In this document: piece after piece, positions 34,880 through 44,381 of the stretch
Layout of the letters: each line of letters begins with the position of its first letter
Position numbering within the stretch: the stretch's first letter is position 1
From: Lachnospiraceae bacterium
GTDB taxonomy: Bacteria > Bacillota > Clostridia > Lachnospirales > Lachnospiraceae
Reading direction: 5' to 3'
Assembly: GCA_910575555.1 (NCBI GenBank)
Contig: CAJTFX010000030.1
Span: forward strand, 1 to 60,278
DNA: 60,278 bases
Translations under genes and position numbers: made by a program
Notes under the pieces: model-generated
Told to the model about the DNA's origin: nothing
Database searches by the model: none
What the model saw: the letters and a program-made list of their open reading frames with translations, nothing else

Positions 34880-37423
34880 TCAATTTTCATTAGAAAATAA
34901 TTCACTTTTGTATACTTTCTTTCGTTCTCTTTTTTCTTCTACTAAGATATATCTAAATTTGGCTTCTTTTAATTGTGTGTACAGTTTATTAATTTGGCTT
35001 TCCGTCCAAATTGAAGATTCTAAATTTGCCTCTCTTAAATATACACTTGTCAATTTCGCCCCTCTTAAATCTGCTTCTCTTAAATCTGCTCTAATCAATC
35101 TTGCCTCTGTTAGATCTGCTCTTATTAATTTTACATTATTCAACTTTGCTTCATAAAAATTTACTTTTCTTAAATTTGCTTCATTTAATTTCGCATCTCT
35201 TAAATCTGCACCAGATAAATTAGCTTCTGCTAAATTTGATTCTACTAAATCCACTCCTACTAAATTTGCATGAACTAAATTTGCATGAACTAAATTTGCT
35301 CTTCTTAGTTTTGCCCGTTTAAAATCCAATGCTTCTAATTTCAATCCCTTTAAATCAGCCCTTTTTAAATTTAATTTTAATTTTTTATTATATTTTATAT
35401 AGTTAAAAATTGACTGTTCAAACCTCAGAAAACCATTTTCCCATAAATGTACAATTTCAAGCATGTTGACAAATATACACAATTCACAATCAATTACATT
35501 TTTATAACATTTTCCTGTGTGATATGTCATTCCATCCTGTAACATTAAGCCAAATGTATCATTTATAATATCAAATCTCTCTTTTATTTCACTATTTCTT
35601 ATTTTAAATTCTAAAAAAATGAGTATTTCCATTGATAAATAATTTCTCTTTAATAAATTCCCTAAAATTCCTGCAAAATCTTCTTTAGAAAACTTTATTC
35701 CTTTACATATTTCTATAAAAATATATTCGGAAATAAAGTATTCATATATAGATTTATGTATAAACTCAATATTAGTTTCAGCACATTCAAAAAAATGTTT
35801 TATTGGAAATTCCAAAACACTTAAATGATTTCCATTAAACTCTAAATCCGGAATTTGATAATTTTCTTTTAGCACCAAATGGTTACTTTCAAACATTTCA
35901 AATGATACTTTTTGTAAAAACTCTAAATAAATTTTTACATTCTGTTTATTTCTTAAAATGTGTGAACCGCCATCATATCCAATTCCATCAATATAAAATC
36001 TATCAAATATACCTCCCTCTTCTGCAAATATACGATTATATAATTCTGGTTTAGTAGGATTTTCACTAATATCTACATTAGACATAATAGCCATATATAA
36101 TATTACTGGTATTCCCAAAACTTCCAAATTAGATTCTATTTTTTGCTGTTTATCTAATAGATTACCTGTAATTTTTTTATAAAAAATCTCGACTTTATCA
36201 ATATCAAATTTTTTGAGTTCGAGAACATTTTGGAAATAAGATATTCCAATATAAGCTGGTCTTGATGTAATAATACACTTAAAATTTTCAAAATCCTTTA
36301 TGGCAACAATAAATGAATCAAGCAAATTTTCTCTTTCATTCAATGATTTTATTTCATCAAATCCATCTATAATTAATATTTTATTCTCTAAATCTTTTTT
36401 CTTACATTCAAGAGTATTGTAAACAGCTTTCAGCAATCCATTCTCTATGTCTTCACTTTCCCAATCACGAAATCTTAATACCATTATATCATTATTATCT
36501 TTATACTCATTTACAATCCATGAAGTTATACTCGATTTTCCTATTCCTGGAACTCCGGTAATAAGCATTGTAGATGTTTTATTATATTTTACAAATTTTA
36601 TTATTATTTCATCTAAAGTATCATTAACAGAGAATCCTATTTTTTTTACAGATTTATACATTTTATAATCAGGCATAATAAAAGCATCTGCCAAAGTTAT
36701 AGGATTTTCGTCATTATTTTGATGGAGAAATAATCTGCTGTTCCAATTTTTAATATAAACTTCTTTCTTATTATTTTGAAATTTAACCTGTTCTTTATCA
36801 CTATTTTGTATGTTAAAATTTTTAGTCTGTTCTAAAATCATACGTAATATATCAAGTATCATCTGATGATCAGAATCCAATTTGTCAAAATTATCTTCCA
36901 TATATTCAGATATTTTTTGCAAACCTATAGTAATATCATCAACAGAATTACTTATATGTATTGAAACATCTTGCTGAAAAGTTTCACTTTCACGCACTAA
37001 TTTAATCAATACTTCTGCCACAGCAAATAAGCATCGCTTGATCTCACTTTCATGTTCTATATGATTGTCACCTTTATATCCACAGTATTCATTCCACAAA
37101 AAATCCTTCAGTTTCATGCTATCAAATTTACATTGCCTAAGCACTTCGTCCGTAATTTCGATATTCTTAAATAAATCCTTTATTTCAGCCACTACATGTT
37201 CTATAGTATTTTCTGGAATATTCATTGAACTCATACTCTCTTTAGAAAGAATACGATCAATTTTAGATTTCTCTCCATTAATAAAATCACTAATCTTGCC
37301 TATTCCATTTTCGGAAACTCCATCTATTGAAATTCCAATCACTTCTTTTGCTAATCCATTCCCTACTTTATCTCCTACCACAGATTTTATCACTGCTGAT
37401 ATAACATTAGCTGTAACTGACAT
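34880..37423 (-). CDS. NACHT NTPase with C-terminal pentapeptide repeats
   Basis: 847 residues, ATG 37423 with AAGGGGGATG upstream. N-terminal about 270 residues helical; then a NACHT/STAND module with Walker A TGVPGIGKSS (about 288-297) and Walker B ILIIDGFDEI (about 345-355). A helical arm follows, then ARM-like region, then A(D/N)LxxA pentapeptide repeats (about 690-820; LRRANLVHANLVHANLVGVD and more). Bacterial NACHT proteins are antiphage sensors; here the repeat tail is pentapeptide instead of LRR or TPR. The gene stands alone with its own leader. A defence role is inferred. Confidence 0.8.
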   Translation of the reverse strand: MSVTANVISAVIKSVVGDKVGNGLAKEVIGISIDGVSENGIGKISDFINGEKSKIDRILSKESMSSMNIPENTIEHVVAEIKDLFKNIEITDEVLRQCKFDSMKLKDFLWNEYCGYKGDNHIEHESEIKRCLFAVAEVLIKLVRESETFQQDVSIHISNSVDDITIGLQKISEYMEDNFDKLDSDHQMILDILRMILEQTKNFNIQNSDKEQVKFQNNKKEVYIKNWNSRLFLHQNNDENPITLADAFIMPDYKMYKSVKKIGFSVNDTLDEIIIKFVKYNKTSTMLITGVPGIGKSSITSWIVNEYKDNNDIMVLRFRDWESEDIENGLLKAVYNTLECKKKDLENKILIIDGFDEIKSLNERENLLDSFIVAIKDFENFKCIITSRPAYIGISYFQNVLELKKFDIDKVEIFYKKITGNLLDKQQKIESNLEVLGIPVILYMAIMSNVDISENPTKPELYNRIFAEEGGIFDRFYIDGIGYDGGSHILRNKQNVKIYLEFLQKVSFEMFESNHLVLKENYQIPDLEFNGNHLSVLEFPIKHFFECAETNIEFIHKSIYEYFISEYIFIEICKGIKFSKEDFAGILGNLLKRNYLSMEILIFLEFKIRNSEIKERFDIINDTFGLMLQDGMTYHTGKCYKNVIDCELCIFVNMLEIVHLWENGFLRFEQSIFNYIKYNKKLKLNLKRADLKGLKLEALDFKRAKLRRANLVHANLVHANLVGVDLVESNLAEANLSGADLRDAKLNEANLRKVNFYEAKLNNVKLIRADLTEARLIRADLREADLRGAKLTSVYLREANLESSIWTESQINKLYTQLKEAKFRYILVEEKRERKKVYKSELFSNEN

Positions 37424-37544
37424 TTTTTCATCCCCCTTGTACTTTTTGATTTACACTCACTGTTTATTAAATATTAACATATTTTATGGCTTTTCTCCAT
37501 AATTTTCATAAAAATGTCAATGCATATCCAAACCGTAAAAAAAT

Positions 37545-37578
37545 AAGGCATACCCGACTTCCACATCCGATATGCCTT
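37545..37578 (-). terminator. Terminator of the 37582 gene
   Basis: AAGGCATA (37545-37552) with TATGCCTT (37571-37578), T-rich on the minus 3' side. Confidence 0.65.
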
Positions 37579-37581
37579 AGG

Positions 37582-38148
37582 CTAATTATCCCATTCAATA
37601 ATCTCAAAACTTGTAACCTTCTTATATTCCTGCCCCGCTATGTATTGGTTCCTGCTCCTGTCATTGTTGCTTTTCACTATAAAAGATACAGGGCTATATT
37701 GGTTTCTCCCGCTTCTCTCCTGCCTTAGAAACAGATGCAATATATATTCACTTTTGCCATGGTATATAATAAAATCTGCAACAATCATAGATAACGGCTT
37801 TGTTCTGTATTGGTAAAACTTAATAAATTCTCCTGATTTTAACATTTCAAGAATCTCGTCAAAATGATCCAGTTTTATTTCAATCCTGTTATATTCGGCC
37901 TTATTATGCTTCTTCAAATTGCTTCTTTTCAACTGTCCATTCTTTATCTTGTTATATCCATTTATTCCAAGATATTTCTTATTTTTCCCATAGATATGTT
38001 GTAATCCCAAAAGATGGCAAAGGTTCTCCCTATAAAATACTATTTCAACATCTATTTTACCATTTAACTTATACTTGAACATACGTCCACATAATTCATT
38101 CTCATAAACATCAAGTATCGCGCCCAAATCTTTTGTCTCTTTGCACAT
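37582..38148 (-). CDS. Possible PBECR-like nuclease
   Basis: 188 residues, MCKETKDLGAILDVYENELC. The order HLLGLQHIYGK, FYQYRTKPLSMIVADFIIYH, YILHLFLRQE and PVSFIVKSNNDRSRNQY resembles the PBECR (Barnase/EndoU/ColicinE5/RelE-like) nucleases of phages; the family assignment is by pattern only. Upstream of the NACHT gene. It could be a toxin or an RNase of the element. Confidence 0.4.
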   Translation of the reverse strand: MCKETKDLGAILDVYENELCGRMFKYKLNGKIDVEIVFYRENLCHLLGLQHIYGKNKKYLGINGYNKIKNGQLKRSNLKKHNKAEYNRIEIKLDHFDEILEMLKSGEFIKFYQYRTKPLSMIVADFIIYHGKSEYILHLFLRQERSGRNQYSPVSFIVKSNNDRSRNQYIAGQEYKKVTSFEIIEWDN

Positions 38149-38216
38149 ATCCGCTCCCGAAAATAATAGGCTATGGTTTTACCCACAGCCCATTACTGAA
38201 TAGCAGGTTGGTTTCC

Positions 38217-38360
38217 CTACCCCAACCAGGTCATATTCTGTGTATGTTTAAGCTCCTCACAGAAAAGGATGGCATGGCTATTCATTACACACCAATATAA
38301 GTATTCCTGTTGCTGTCCATCTTTATCCAGCGATATAATTTTTGTTTCTGAAATAACCAT
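38217..38360 (-). CDS. Small protein (47 aa)
   Basis: MVISETKIISLDKDGQQQEY at ATG 38360; AAAGGG 9 nt upstream in a leader word seen also at 1.34 and 21.4 kb. Followed by the hairpin GGTTGG..CCAACC (38206-38227), partly in its 3' end. Confidence 0.45.
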   Translation of the reverse strand: MVISETKIISLDKDGQQQEYLYWCVMNSHAILFCEELKHTQNMTWLG

Positions 38361-38521
38361 ATCACAAAACCCTTTATTTTTCAAGGATTTTTTTCAATGA
38401 GTGCAAAAATTTTGGTATCTTCAAAAATTGTTACGTATAAAATATCATATGCCGTTCCAGAAAACAAGTGTCATTTTTTATTTTTTCATAAAACTCTGCT
38501 ATACATTTCCATCACTATCCA

Positions 38522-39541
38522 TCAACCCCAATCTTCCGCATACGGCTTCACTTCAAACCGTAACAACGCATCATACACCTTCTTCGGCACCTTATTCTTA
38601 TATTTATCAGCCATAATCAATATGTCAGCCTGTTTATGTCTCTTATATTCCTCAAACGCTTCCTCAGGCGTATCCCAATAAGACAATCTTATCACTTCAT
38701 CATGCCCATATGGCCTGATTTCCCCATAATACATTTTAATTTTACTGTCATACCTTACGCCTAAAGGAAGATCCATTTTTGCAGTCCTCCATTTCCCCGT
38801 CCTATGCTTCTTGCAGTTGGACAGCATAGTATTCAATGTCTGTGGCAAGATACAGCATTTATCAGGCGCATACTCTTTATTGCCGGGAAATAATAAATCC
38901 TTATCTACTGCCATTGATTCACCGTCACACTCATAATACTCAGCACTCCACCATTCAGCAAAAGAATCTTTGTCATACCTCCATAAATCACACATGAAAG
39001 AACCTTCATACACATTGTCATTTTTATAACAGCGAATATAAATGCCGTTCCAGATGGAATATGCAGCAGTTGATTTCAATGTAATGTATGGAACATATTC
39101 CTGCTGTCTGCCTAATTCCTCTACAAGTAAAATCCCACGCTCCAAGTCAATGTATTCTTCATTGTTTACCCAGATTAAATTCCTGTAATAGCAGTTATTC
39201 TTAGCCCTGTCAATGTGCCATATTTTCCTATAGCTGTGTGGATTTTCAAGGAAATGCTCTGCCACTAACTTGTCTGTATATGTCTCGATTTTTCTATCTA
39301 TGCCGCTTAGAGTATAATGTGCGTATCCTGTTTTATGCATATGGAAAGTACTTCTCAGATTATTCACCAATCTCCCATGGTTGCTGATCCAATAATTATT
39401 TGTGCCGTTCACCAGTACAAATATCTCATCATTAGAGATAAGTTCTATTCCTGATTTCTTGATGTCCAATACCCTTTTATCTACTATGGATAAATATTCT
39501 TTAAATTCTTTCCTCTGTTCTAATTTCTTTTTACTGCTCAT
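38522..39541 (-). CDS. NUMOD4/HNH homing-endonuclease-like protein
   Basis: 339 residues, MSSKKKLEQRKEFKEYLS. NYWISNHGRL is NUMOD4-like, HIDRAKNNCYYRNLIWV is an HNH core (first H, N), and the middle and end carry AP2-like strands (GVRYDSKIKMYYGEIRPYG). These are found in phage homing nucleases. It lies just downstream of the hairpin array. Confidence 0.65.
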   Translation of the reverse strand: MSSKKKLEQRKEFKEYLSIVDKRVLDIKKSGIELISNDEIFVLVNGTNNYWISNHGRLVNNLRSTFHMHKTGYAHYTLSGIDRKIETYTDKLVAEHFLENPHSYRKIWHIDRAKNNCYYRNLIWVNNEEYIDLERGILLVEELGRQQEYVPYITLKSTAAYSIWNGIYIRCYKNDNVYEGSFMCDLWRYDKDSFAEWWSAEYYECDGESMAVDKDLLFPGNKEYAPDKCCILPQTLNTMLSNCKKHRTGKWRTAKMDLPLGVRYDSKIKMYYGEIRPYGHDEVIRLSYWDTPEEAFEEYKRHKQADILIMADKYKNKVPKKVYDALLRFEVKPYAEDWG

Positions 39542-39584
39542 TTTTTGATATTCCTTTCGATATGATAATAGACAGCATTCGTTT

Positions 39585-41560
39585 ACAAACGAACGCTAAA
39601 AAAAGAGCATCCAGAAATGGACACCCTGATATAATTCAAATATTCAGTTGTAATTGCACCAATAATGGCGGTTATTCAATTTTGTGTAACCGTGATATAG
39701 CGGCTCCAAAACGGGTGTCGCTGATTCCCCCACTTGTGGAGGAAATAGAATTATTTTCCAAGACGCTTACAACGACTTAGGATAATCCAAATTGGAAATC
39801 ACTTGCGAATTTGGTTAGACCATCACGGACTAATTCATATTAATTTGCTGTTGTACCACCGTGGGACAACCTTTTGCACACTTCTATGGAAAACATATCT
39901 CTTTACAGGCGTTGGGTTTAAACTCACCGTAAGGTTTAAGGTTTTTCGTTTTGAAGTGAAAAACAGCTCCCCAAAATTGGGGATATCTTTTAATTGTGAT
40001 CTGACTCCACAAAAATGCGGAGTGAATTATATTTACCTCGCCCACTTGGGTTAATCGTTGAAACCTTAAACAATACAAGCGTTTCATTTTGTATAATATT
40101 TTTGTTTTCCCGTTTTGATATTCGTTGAAAGTTTGGGTTACAAATAATTTTAAACCCTCCGTTTCAGAAACAAACCTTTTAAAACGTTTGCTTATCATAT
40201 TTTCAGGTATGCATACTATGTAATTCCACATGTCCATAATTAGGACATCTAGATTTTCGGCGGTCACTTATCTAATTTTAAAAAATGGAATTTAGACAAT
40301 GGACTTAACGCAGTGATAGGACACGGAAATTTTACCTTGTCCTCTGGTAGTAAAATATTTACCATCAGCCAGCACAAAATTGTGTTCGCCACAGTGGGGC
40401 AGGAATTTTTCGACCACTTATGGGCGAATAGATGAAATCTACCACATTGCTTTTAAAGCAAGATGGTTCAAAACCTGATAACCTCTGTACCTACAGGTAC
40501 ACACCAGTTACCCACGGGGAACCACCGTCTCACGGGTCTATGGTATACGGTGAAATACCGCCCACCTAAATTCTCATACTGGGCCATTTTTATGATAAAA
40601 AATGCTCAAAACCCTTGATTTATAATGGGGTTAAGTCAGACCATATATAATTAAAAGAGATTACATATGTGTCAAAGTTAAGAGCAACGGTTGTGTCACA
40701 GTGTCACAACCATTCCAAATCCGGCAACACCTGTACATGATGTACGGTTGTACAATGTGTACAACACTTGCCATATTTACGGAAACTGTTTGAAGCGAAA
40801 TCGTGAGATAGAATTACCGAATTCCCCATATGGGAATGCGATCACTCTCCCACTATGGGAGGTTGGTTAAACCAATATCAAATAATATAGTAATTTCTAA
40901 AGTCGCATTTAACGGCTTTTGGATCTGACTGCCTCTAAGGGCATAAACATTCTTTACATCCTTTGATTTATTAACAATGAAGGTAACTAACAGTGACCTC
41001 CTAATGAATGGACAGATTTGTCCAATCAAGCAATACCGTATTCTTCAAAGGATACGCTTCTACTGCGTACCCTCTAAATGATGGATGTCGTTACCCTGAA
41101 ACAAGGTACCCGAAAATTTTAGGGAGTGCTGTAATATAGTCACCCCTTTAAAATATGCAACGTTTTGTTATCGACTGGAAATGAATGTCCATGATGGACA
41201 CAATACAACTCCACTTCAAAGGCGTGTCGTGAAACGCTATAGCCTTATTTTGAATATGGGATAGCGTTTTGATCCCCCATACTCGCTCCGTCAATTTTGT
41301 CGAAGCTGTACTTTTTGGAACGGATTGGATAATGTATTTTTTTGAAACCACCAAATGGTTGCCTCTTAAGCCAAGCGATAATAATTACAACTTGATAAGT
41401 GGATTTTACTCAAATTTTTTGGCGTTTGAGATCAATGTATAGCAGTGTCTTTTGAAAGCCAACGTCAAATAGGGTGGTGTCATTTTTAGCCACTACTCCC
41501 TTGTAAGCAGCGTCAAATTTGACGCACCTTTTAATATTTCAGAGGGGTGCAAAATTTTGT
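39585..41560. repeat. Array of dozens of short hairpins
   Basis: Nearly two kilobases with no normal gene but at least 25 perfect or near-perfect hairpins, 10-24 nt each. Examples: 39610 TCCA-GAAA-TGGA; 39853 GTACCACCGTGGGAC; 39969 CCCCAAAATTGGGG; 40231 TGTCC-ATAATTA-GGACA; 40447 TTGCTTTTAAAGCAA; 40689 GGTTGTG..CACAACC; 40748 TTGTACA..TGTACAA; 40822 TTCCC-CATAT-GGGAA; 40847 CTCCCA-CTA-TGGGAG; 41010 GGACA-GATT-TGTCC; 41186 TGTCCA-TGA-TGGACA; 41346 AACCA-CCAAA-TGGTT; 41510 GCGTC-AAATTT-GACGC. Stems differ but size is alike, and CCA/TGG closures dominate. In four of them (39725, 40005, 41051, 41092) the single mismatch is A-C on the plus strand and therefore G-U on the minus strand, which favours a minus-strand RNA. 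Minus-strand frames between hairpins stay open but are broken. Confidence 0.7.
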
Positions 41561-41645
41561 CCCACCTTATCAAATCCCCATAAAATATTCCTAACATAAA
41601 GGATATATTTTCAAAATACAGCCTACACATACAATTCAATGCCAT
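41493..41645 (-). CDS. Possible small protein coupled to the initiator gene
   Basis: MALNCMCRLYFENISFMLGI... (50 aa). Its ATG (41643-41645) overlaps the TGA stop of the 41645-42844 gene (ATGA), typical of coupling. It ends within the hairpin region and contains two hairpins, so it may be the first part of a broken gene. Confidence 0.35.
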   Translation of the reverse strand: MALNCMCRLYFENISFMLGIFYGDLIRWDKILHPSEILKGASNLTLLTRE

Positions 41646-42844
41646 CAATATAAATCCTCTATATCCATACAATCCAAATCTTTTCCAGTAACGCAAAATA
41701 ACTCACAAGGGATTTTTCCGCTGTGAGATTCATTATCCGCTTCTGCATAAACAGATTCTTTATAATCACCTATTTTGCAAATATCATTATTCATCATTAG
41801 TGCTTCCGAATTATTCGTAACCACCACTTTACATAAGTCATCCTGTCCCACGCAATTATTATTTGTCAGGTTCATTTGAACCTCACCCTCTATAGACATA
41901 TCCAGTATTTCTTCTACAGAAAAACCATTCTCCATAGGAACAGGCTCTCCCCAGTTATCATCAACCCCATTCCTCACATCATCAGGAAATACAGATAAAT
42001 CCAATAGTTCCCCTTGTTTATATTCGCCATCATAACATCCTTCTACTGGCTTGTATTTCAAAGATTTATTGTATGCGATACATTGCCTGTACAGATCTTT
42101 TTCAGCATTAAAATTATTCCTATACTTCTTTGCATCATTACAATAAGCATTATATCTTAGCTTTACTGCTCTCCTATCAAGCTTTTCAACAAAATCTTCA
42201 CATTCTACCGTATCAGAATATTTCAATGCTTCAGCAGTCACAGCATCTTTATCACAATATCTGCCATATGAATTATTTAACTTATAATATGTACCATTTG
42301 CCCTACGCTTTTTATGTCTGTAAACATATATAAGCTGCATTTTCTCTAACTGCTCCAGGTAATCATTGACAGTCTCTTTCCCATATCCCCATAATGAAAC
42401 CATTTCATCCTGTGGCATATGCCATTCCTTAGTCTGGTTATTGATTGTTCCTATTAAAGAGCAAAAGAACGAAAACACGTTAAACGGTTTATTTGCTATT
42501 TCAAATACACGCTGCATCTCCCATTGTTCTACAACAACAAACTTTTTCTTATTGCTGTTTACTTCTAATCCTTTACCAGAGAAAATATAATTATCATTAT
42601 TCTGATTTAAAACCTCTATTATTCCTTTATCAATAAGTGACTGTATCGCATTTTTAATTCCATCAATTATGGTACGTTCTCTTTTATTTGACGTTTTCAA
42701 AAATCTACCTGTCATTTCATACCCTATCAGACTGACAGACGTACTAAGATGTTCATATTTCTTGCTATACATTCCATTAAGGATTGCCAATATAGCTGTT
42801 TCTCTGTCATTTGTATTTAATTGCTTGTCCAAAAATAATTTCAT
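41645..42844 (-). CDS. Winged-helix, replication-initiator-like protein
   Basis: 399 residues, MKLFLDKQLNTNDRETAILA at ATG 42844 with AAAGGA upstream. Two winged-helix-type units (residues about 10-95 and 105-190; LSTSVSLIGYEMTGRFLK and WHMPQDEMVSLWGYGKETVN) resemble RepA_N/Rep initiators of Firmicute plasmids; the rest is acidic and unassigned. The hairpin-rich DNA just downstream could hold its origin. Assignment is moderate. Confidence 0.5.
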   Translation of the reverse strand: MKLFLDKQLNTNDRETAILAILNGMYSKKYEHLSTSVSLIGYEMTGRFLKTSNKRERTIIDGIKNAIQSLIDKGIIEVLNQNNDNYIFSGKGLEVNSNKKKFVVVEQWEMQRVFEIANKPFNVFSFFCSLIGTINNQTKEWHMPQDEMVSLWGYGKETVNDYLEQLEKMQLIYVYRHKKRRANGTYYKLNNSYGRYCDKDAVTAEALKYSDTVECEDFVEKLDRRAVKLRYNAYCNDAKKYRNNFNAEKDLYRQCIAYNKSLKYKPVEGCYDGEYKQGELLDLSVFPDDVRNGVDDNWGEPVPMENGFSVEEILDMSIEGEVQMNLTNNNCVGQDDLCKVVVTNNSEALMMNNDICKIGDYKESVYAEADNESHSGKIPCELFCVTGKDLDCMDIEDLY

Positions 42845-42885
42845 ATAAATTAAATCCTTTCACATAAATTAAACTAATTATTTTG

Positions 42886-43077
42886 TTATTTTTCAGCATT
42901 TTCATATTGAATCAATTTCACAGCATCAAAATATCTCCTGTCTGCCATAAAGACATGATACACACGTCCATCCCTATCTCCTACTCCACAACCAATTGGA
43001 TGAATACCTTTCTTAAACAATAAATTACATTCTTTCAAATCATAGTTATAAATTGGTTTAATATTTTTGTTGTACAT
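42886..43077 (-). CDS. Small protein (63 aa)
   Basis: MYNKNIKPIYNYDLKECNLL at ATG 43077 with AAAGGG upstream. The end (YHVFMADRRYFDAVKLIQYE) resembles small proteins of Clostridia integrative elements. Role unknown. Confidence 0.5.
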   Translation of the reverse strand: MYNKNIKPIYNYDLKECNLLFKKGIHPIGCGVGDRDGRVYHVFMADRRYFDAVKLIQYENAEK

Positions 43078-43123
43078 AAATCAATTCCCTTTCATAAAAT
43101 CTAATTAACCTAAGTTTCGTTTT

Positions 43124-44000
43124 GGGCAATCATTTGCCCTTTTTTCTGTTTTCTCCTAGGACAAAAGGGCATCCATTTGCCCATTCCGATACTACTACTA
43201 AAGGAGATCCATTCACTACAAGAGATCCATTTGTACCCCTAACGGGGTGACACTCTGGTTTTCTGTCTGTAGTCATTTTCTCCTTGTATAGTTTTCTGTT
43301 TTCAATTTATCTGCTATATCATTCATTCTTCTAAATCATAATTGTAATATCTTTTCCTCATATGCTGATCCTTCCATGTAATTCCCGATTCAATTCCATT
43401 AAATAATATTTCTATTTCTTTTTTACTGGATGTGACTTCCCCATTTTGGGACGGCACATAATTACATTTCTGCACATAAATAATTTTTTAATGTGAATGT
43501 ATTTCCCATTACAAATCATATCTGCATATTCTCTTTTCGATTTACTGGCAGAGGATGTTAAAAGTTTTAACACCCATTATTTTTCTGCTTCTGAATTCGA
43601 TAGAGTGTGATGAACTTCACCACCCCTATACATTCTCTTTCTAAATTTTAAAACCTAACAAAAAATCTCATATTTGCATTTTCTAACTTGTTTAGCACCA
43701 AAATCAAAATGTTGACTTTTTGCATCACAAAAAGGACTGAACCTTTCATTCATCCCTTTGTATTGAGGGTCTTAAATCTTTTATGTCCCTTACATTTTCT
43801 TTTCATTATTCAGTTTTTATCATTTAATGGAATTATTGTGTAGATTCACACAATCGACACTAATAATAGTTATTAAAGTTTCTTGAATCTTGGTATTACA
43901 GTTTGTTTTGATTGTTCTGTGATAGCAATTATTTCACTCACCACCAAATGGTTGTCACTTGCTATTTTAACCACCACCAAAAGGTTGTCGTTAAATTTCA
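43124..44000. repeat. Second hairpin cluster
   Basis: At least eight hairpins in AT-rich DNA: 43124 GGGCAA-TCAT-TTGCCC; 43167 GGGCATCCATTTGCCC; 43235 ACCCC-TAAC-GGGGT; about 43556 TGTTAAAAGTTTTAACA; about 43728 AAAGG-ACTGAA-CCTTT; 43836 TTGTGT..ACACAA; 43940 and 43973, both ACCACCAAAWGGTTGT. The 15-mer ACCACCAAAWGGTTG recurs at 41347 in the first array. Confidence 0.6.
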
Positions 44001-44016
44001 CTCTGCCTAATTTCAT
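43873..44016 (-). CDS. Possible small protein carrying two hairpin copies
   Basis: MKLGRVKFNDNLLVVVKIAS..SEIIAITEQSKQTVIP (47 aa). The two ACCACCAAAWGGTTGT hairpins fall in frame and encode DNxLVV twice. The C-terminal half looks like the start of a phage antirepressor. Only a weak ribosome site. May be a fragment. Confidence 0.3.
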   Translation of the reverse strand: MKLGRVKFNDNLLVVVKIASDNHLVVSEIIAITEQSKQTVIPRFKKL

Positions 44017-44041
44017 CTTGAGTTCTTCTCATTACTTTTTT

Positions 44042-44326
44042 CTAAGTAGCCACAAGACAATCGACCGCTTTCTTTATCCTTGACATCTCATTACTATATA
44101 TCCTGTATGCCGCATTTTTCGCTGATTCTACGGAATCATACTTTTCAGGCTTTAATCTCCTGATACTTCCTTTGCCAAAAGAATACAGATAATGCTTATT
44201 TTCTTCTGCTTCACGATTAATGCGGAATTCTATTTTAATCCATCCGCATAAATTGATTTCACAATGGCTGCATACAACCACACTGTCTGATATGATATCT
44301 TTCCATTCTAAATCTTTGAACTGCAT
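44042..44326 (-). CDS. Small hypothetical protein (94 aa)
   Basis: MQFKDLEWKDIISDSVVVCS at ATG 44326 with AAAGGAG upstream. A CSHCEINLC motif suggests zinc binding. No family. Confidence 0.55.
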   Translation of the reverse strand: MQFKDLEWKDIISDSVVVCSHCEINLCGWIKIEFRINREAEENKHYLYSFGKGSIRRLKPEKYDSVESAKNAAYRIYSNEMSRIKKAVDCLVAT

Positions 44327-44381
44327 ATGTACGCTCCTTTATCTATTTAATCTTTTTATATATGGTGCAGTAGGGATTGCA

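Noticed and set aside
39884-40267. 127-aa minus-strand reading frame as an ordinary gene
   Set aside because: It contains at least four complete hairpins and no ribosome site, so it is treated as part of the hairpin array.
39585-41560. GOLLD or ROOL large RNA
   Set aside because: Those RNAs are 500-900 nt with a fixed architecture; I see a chain of separate small hairpins over 2 kb.
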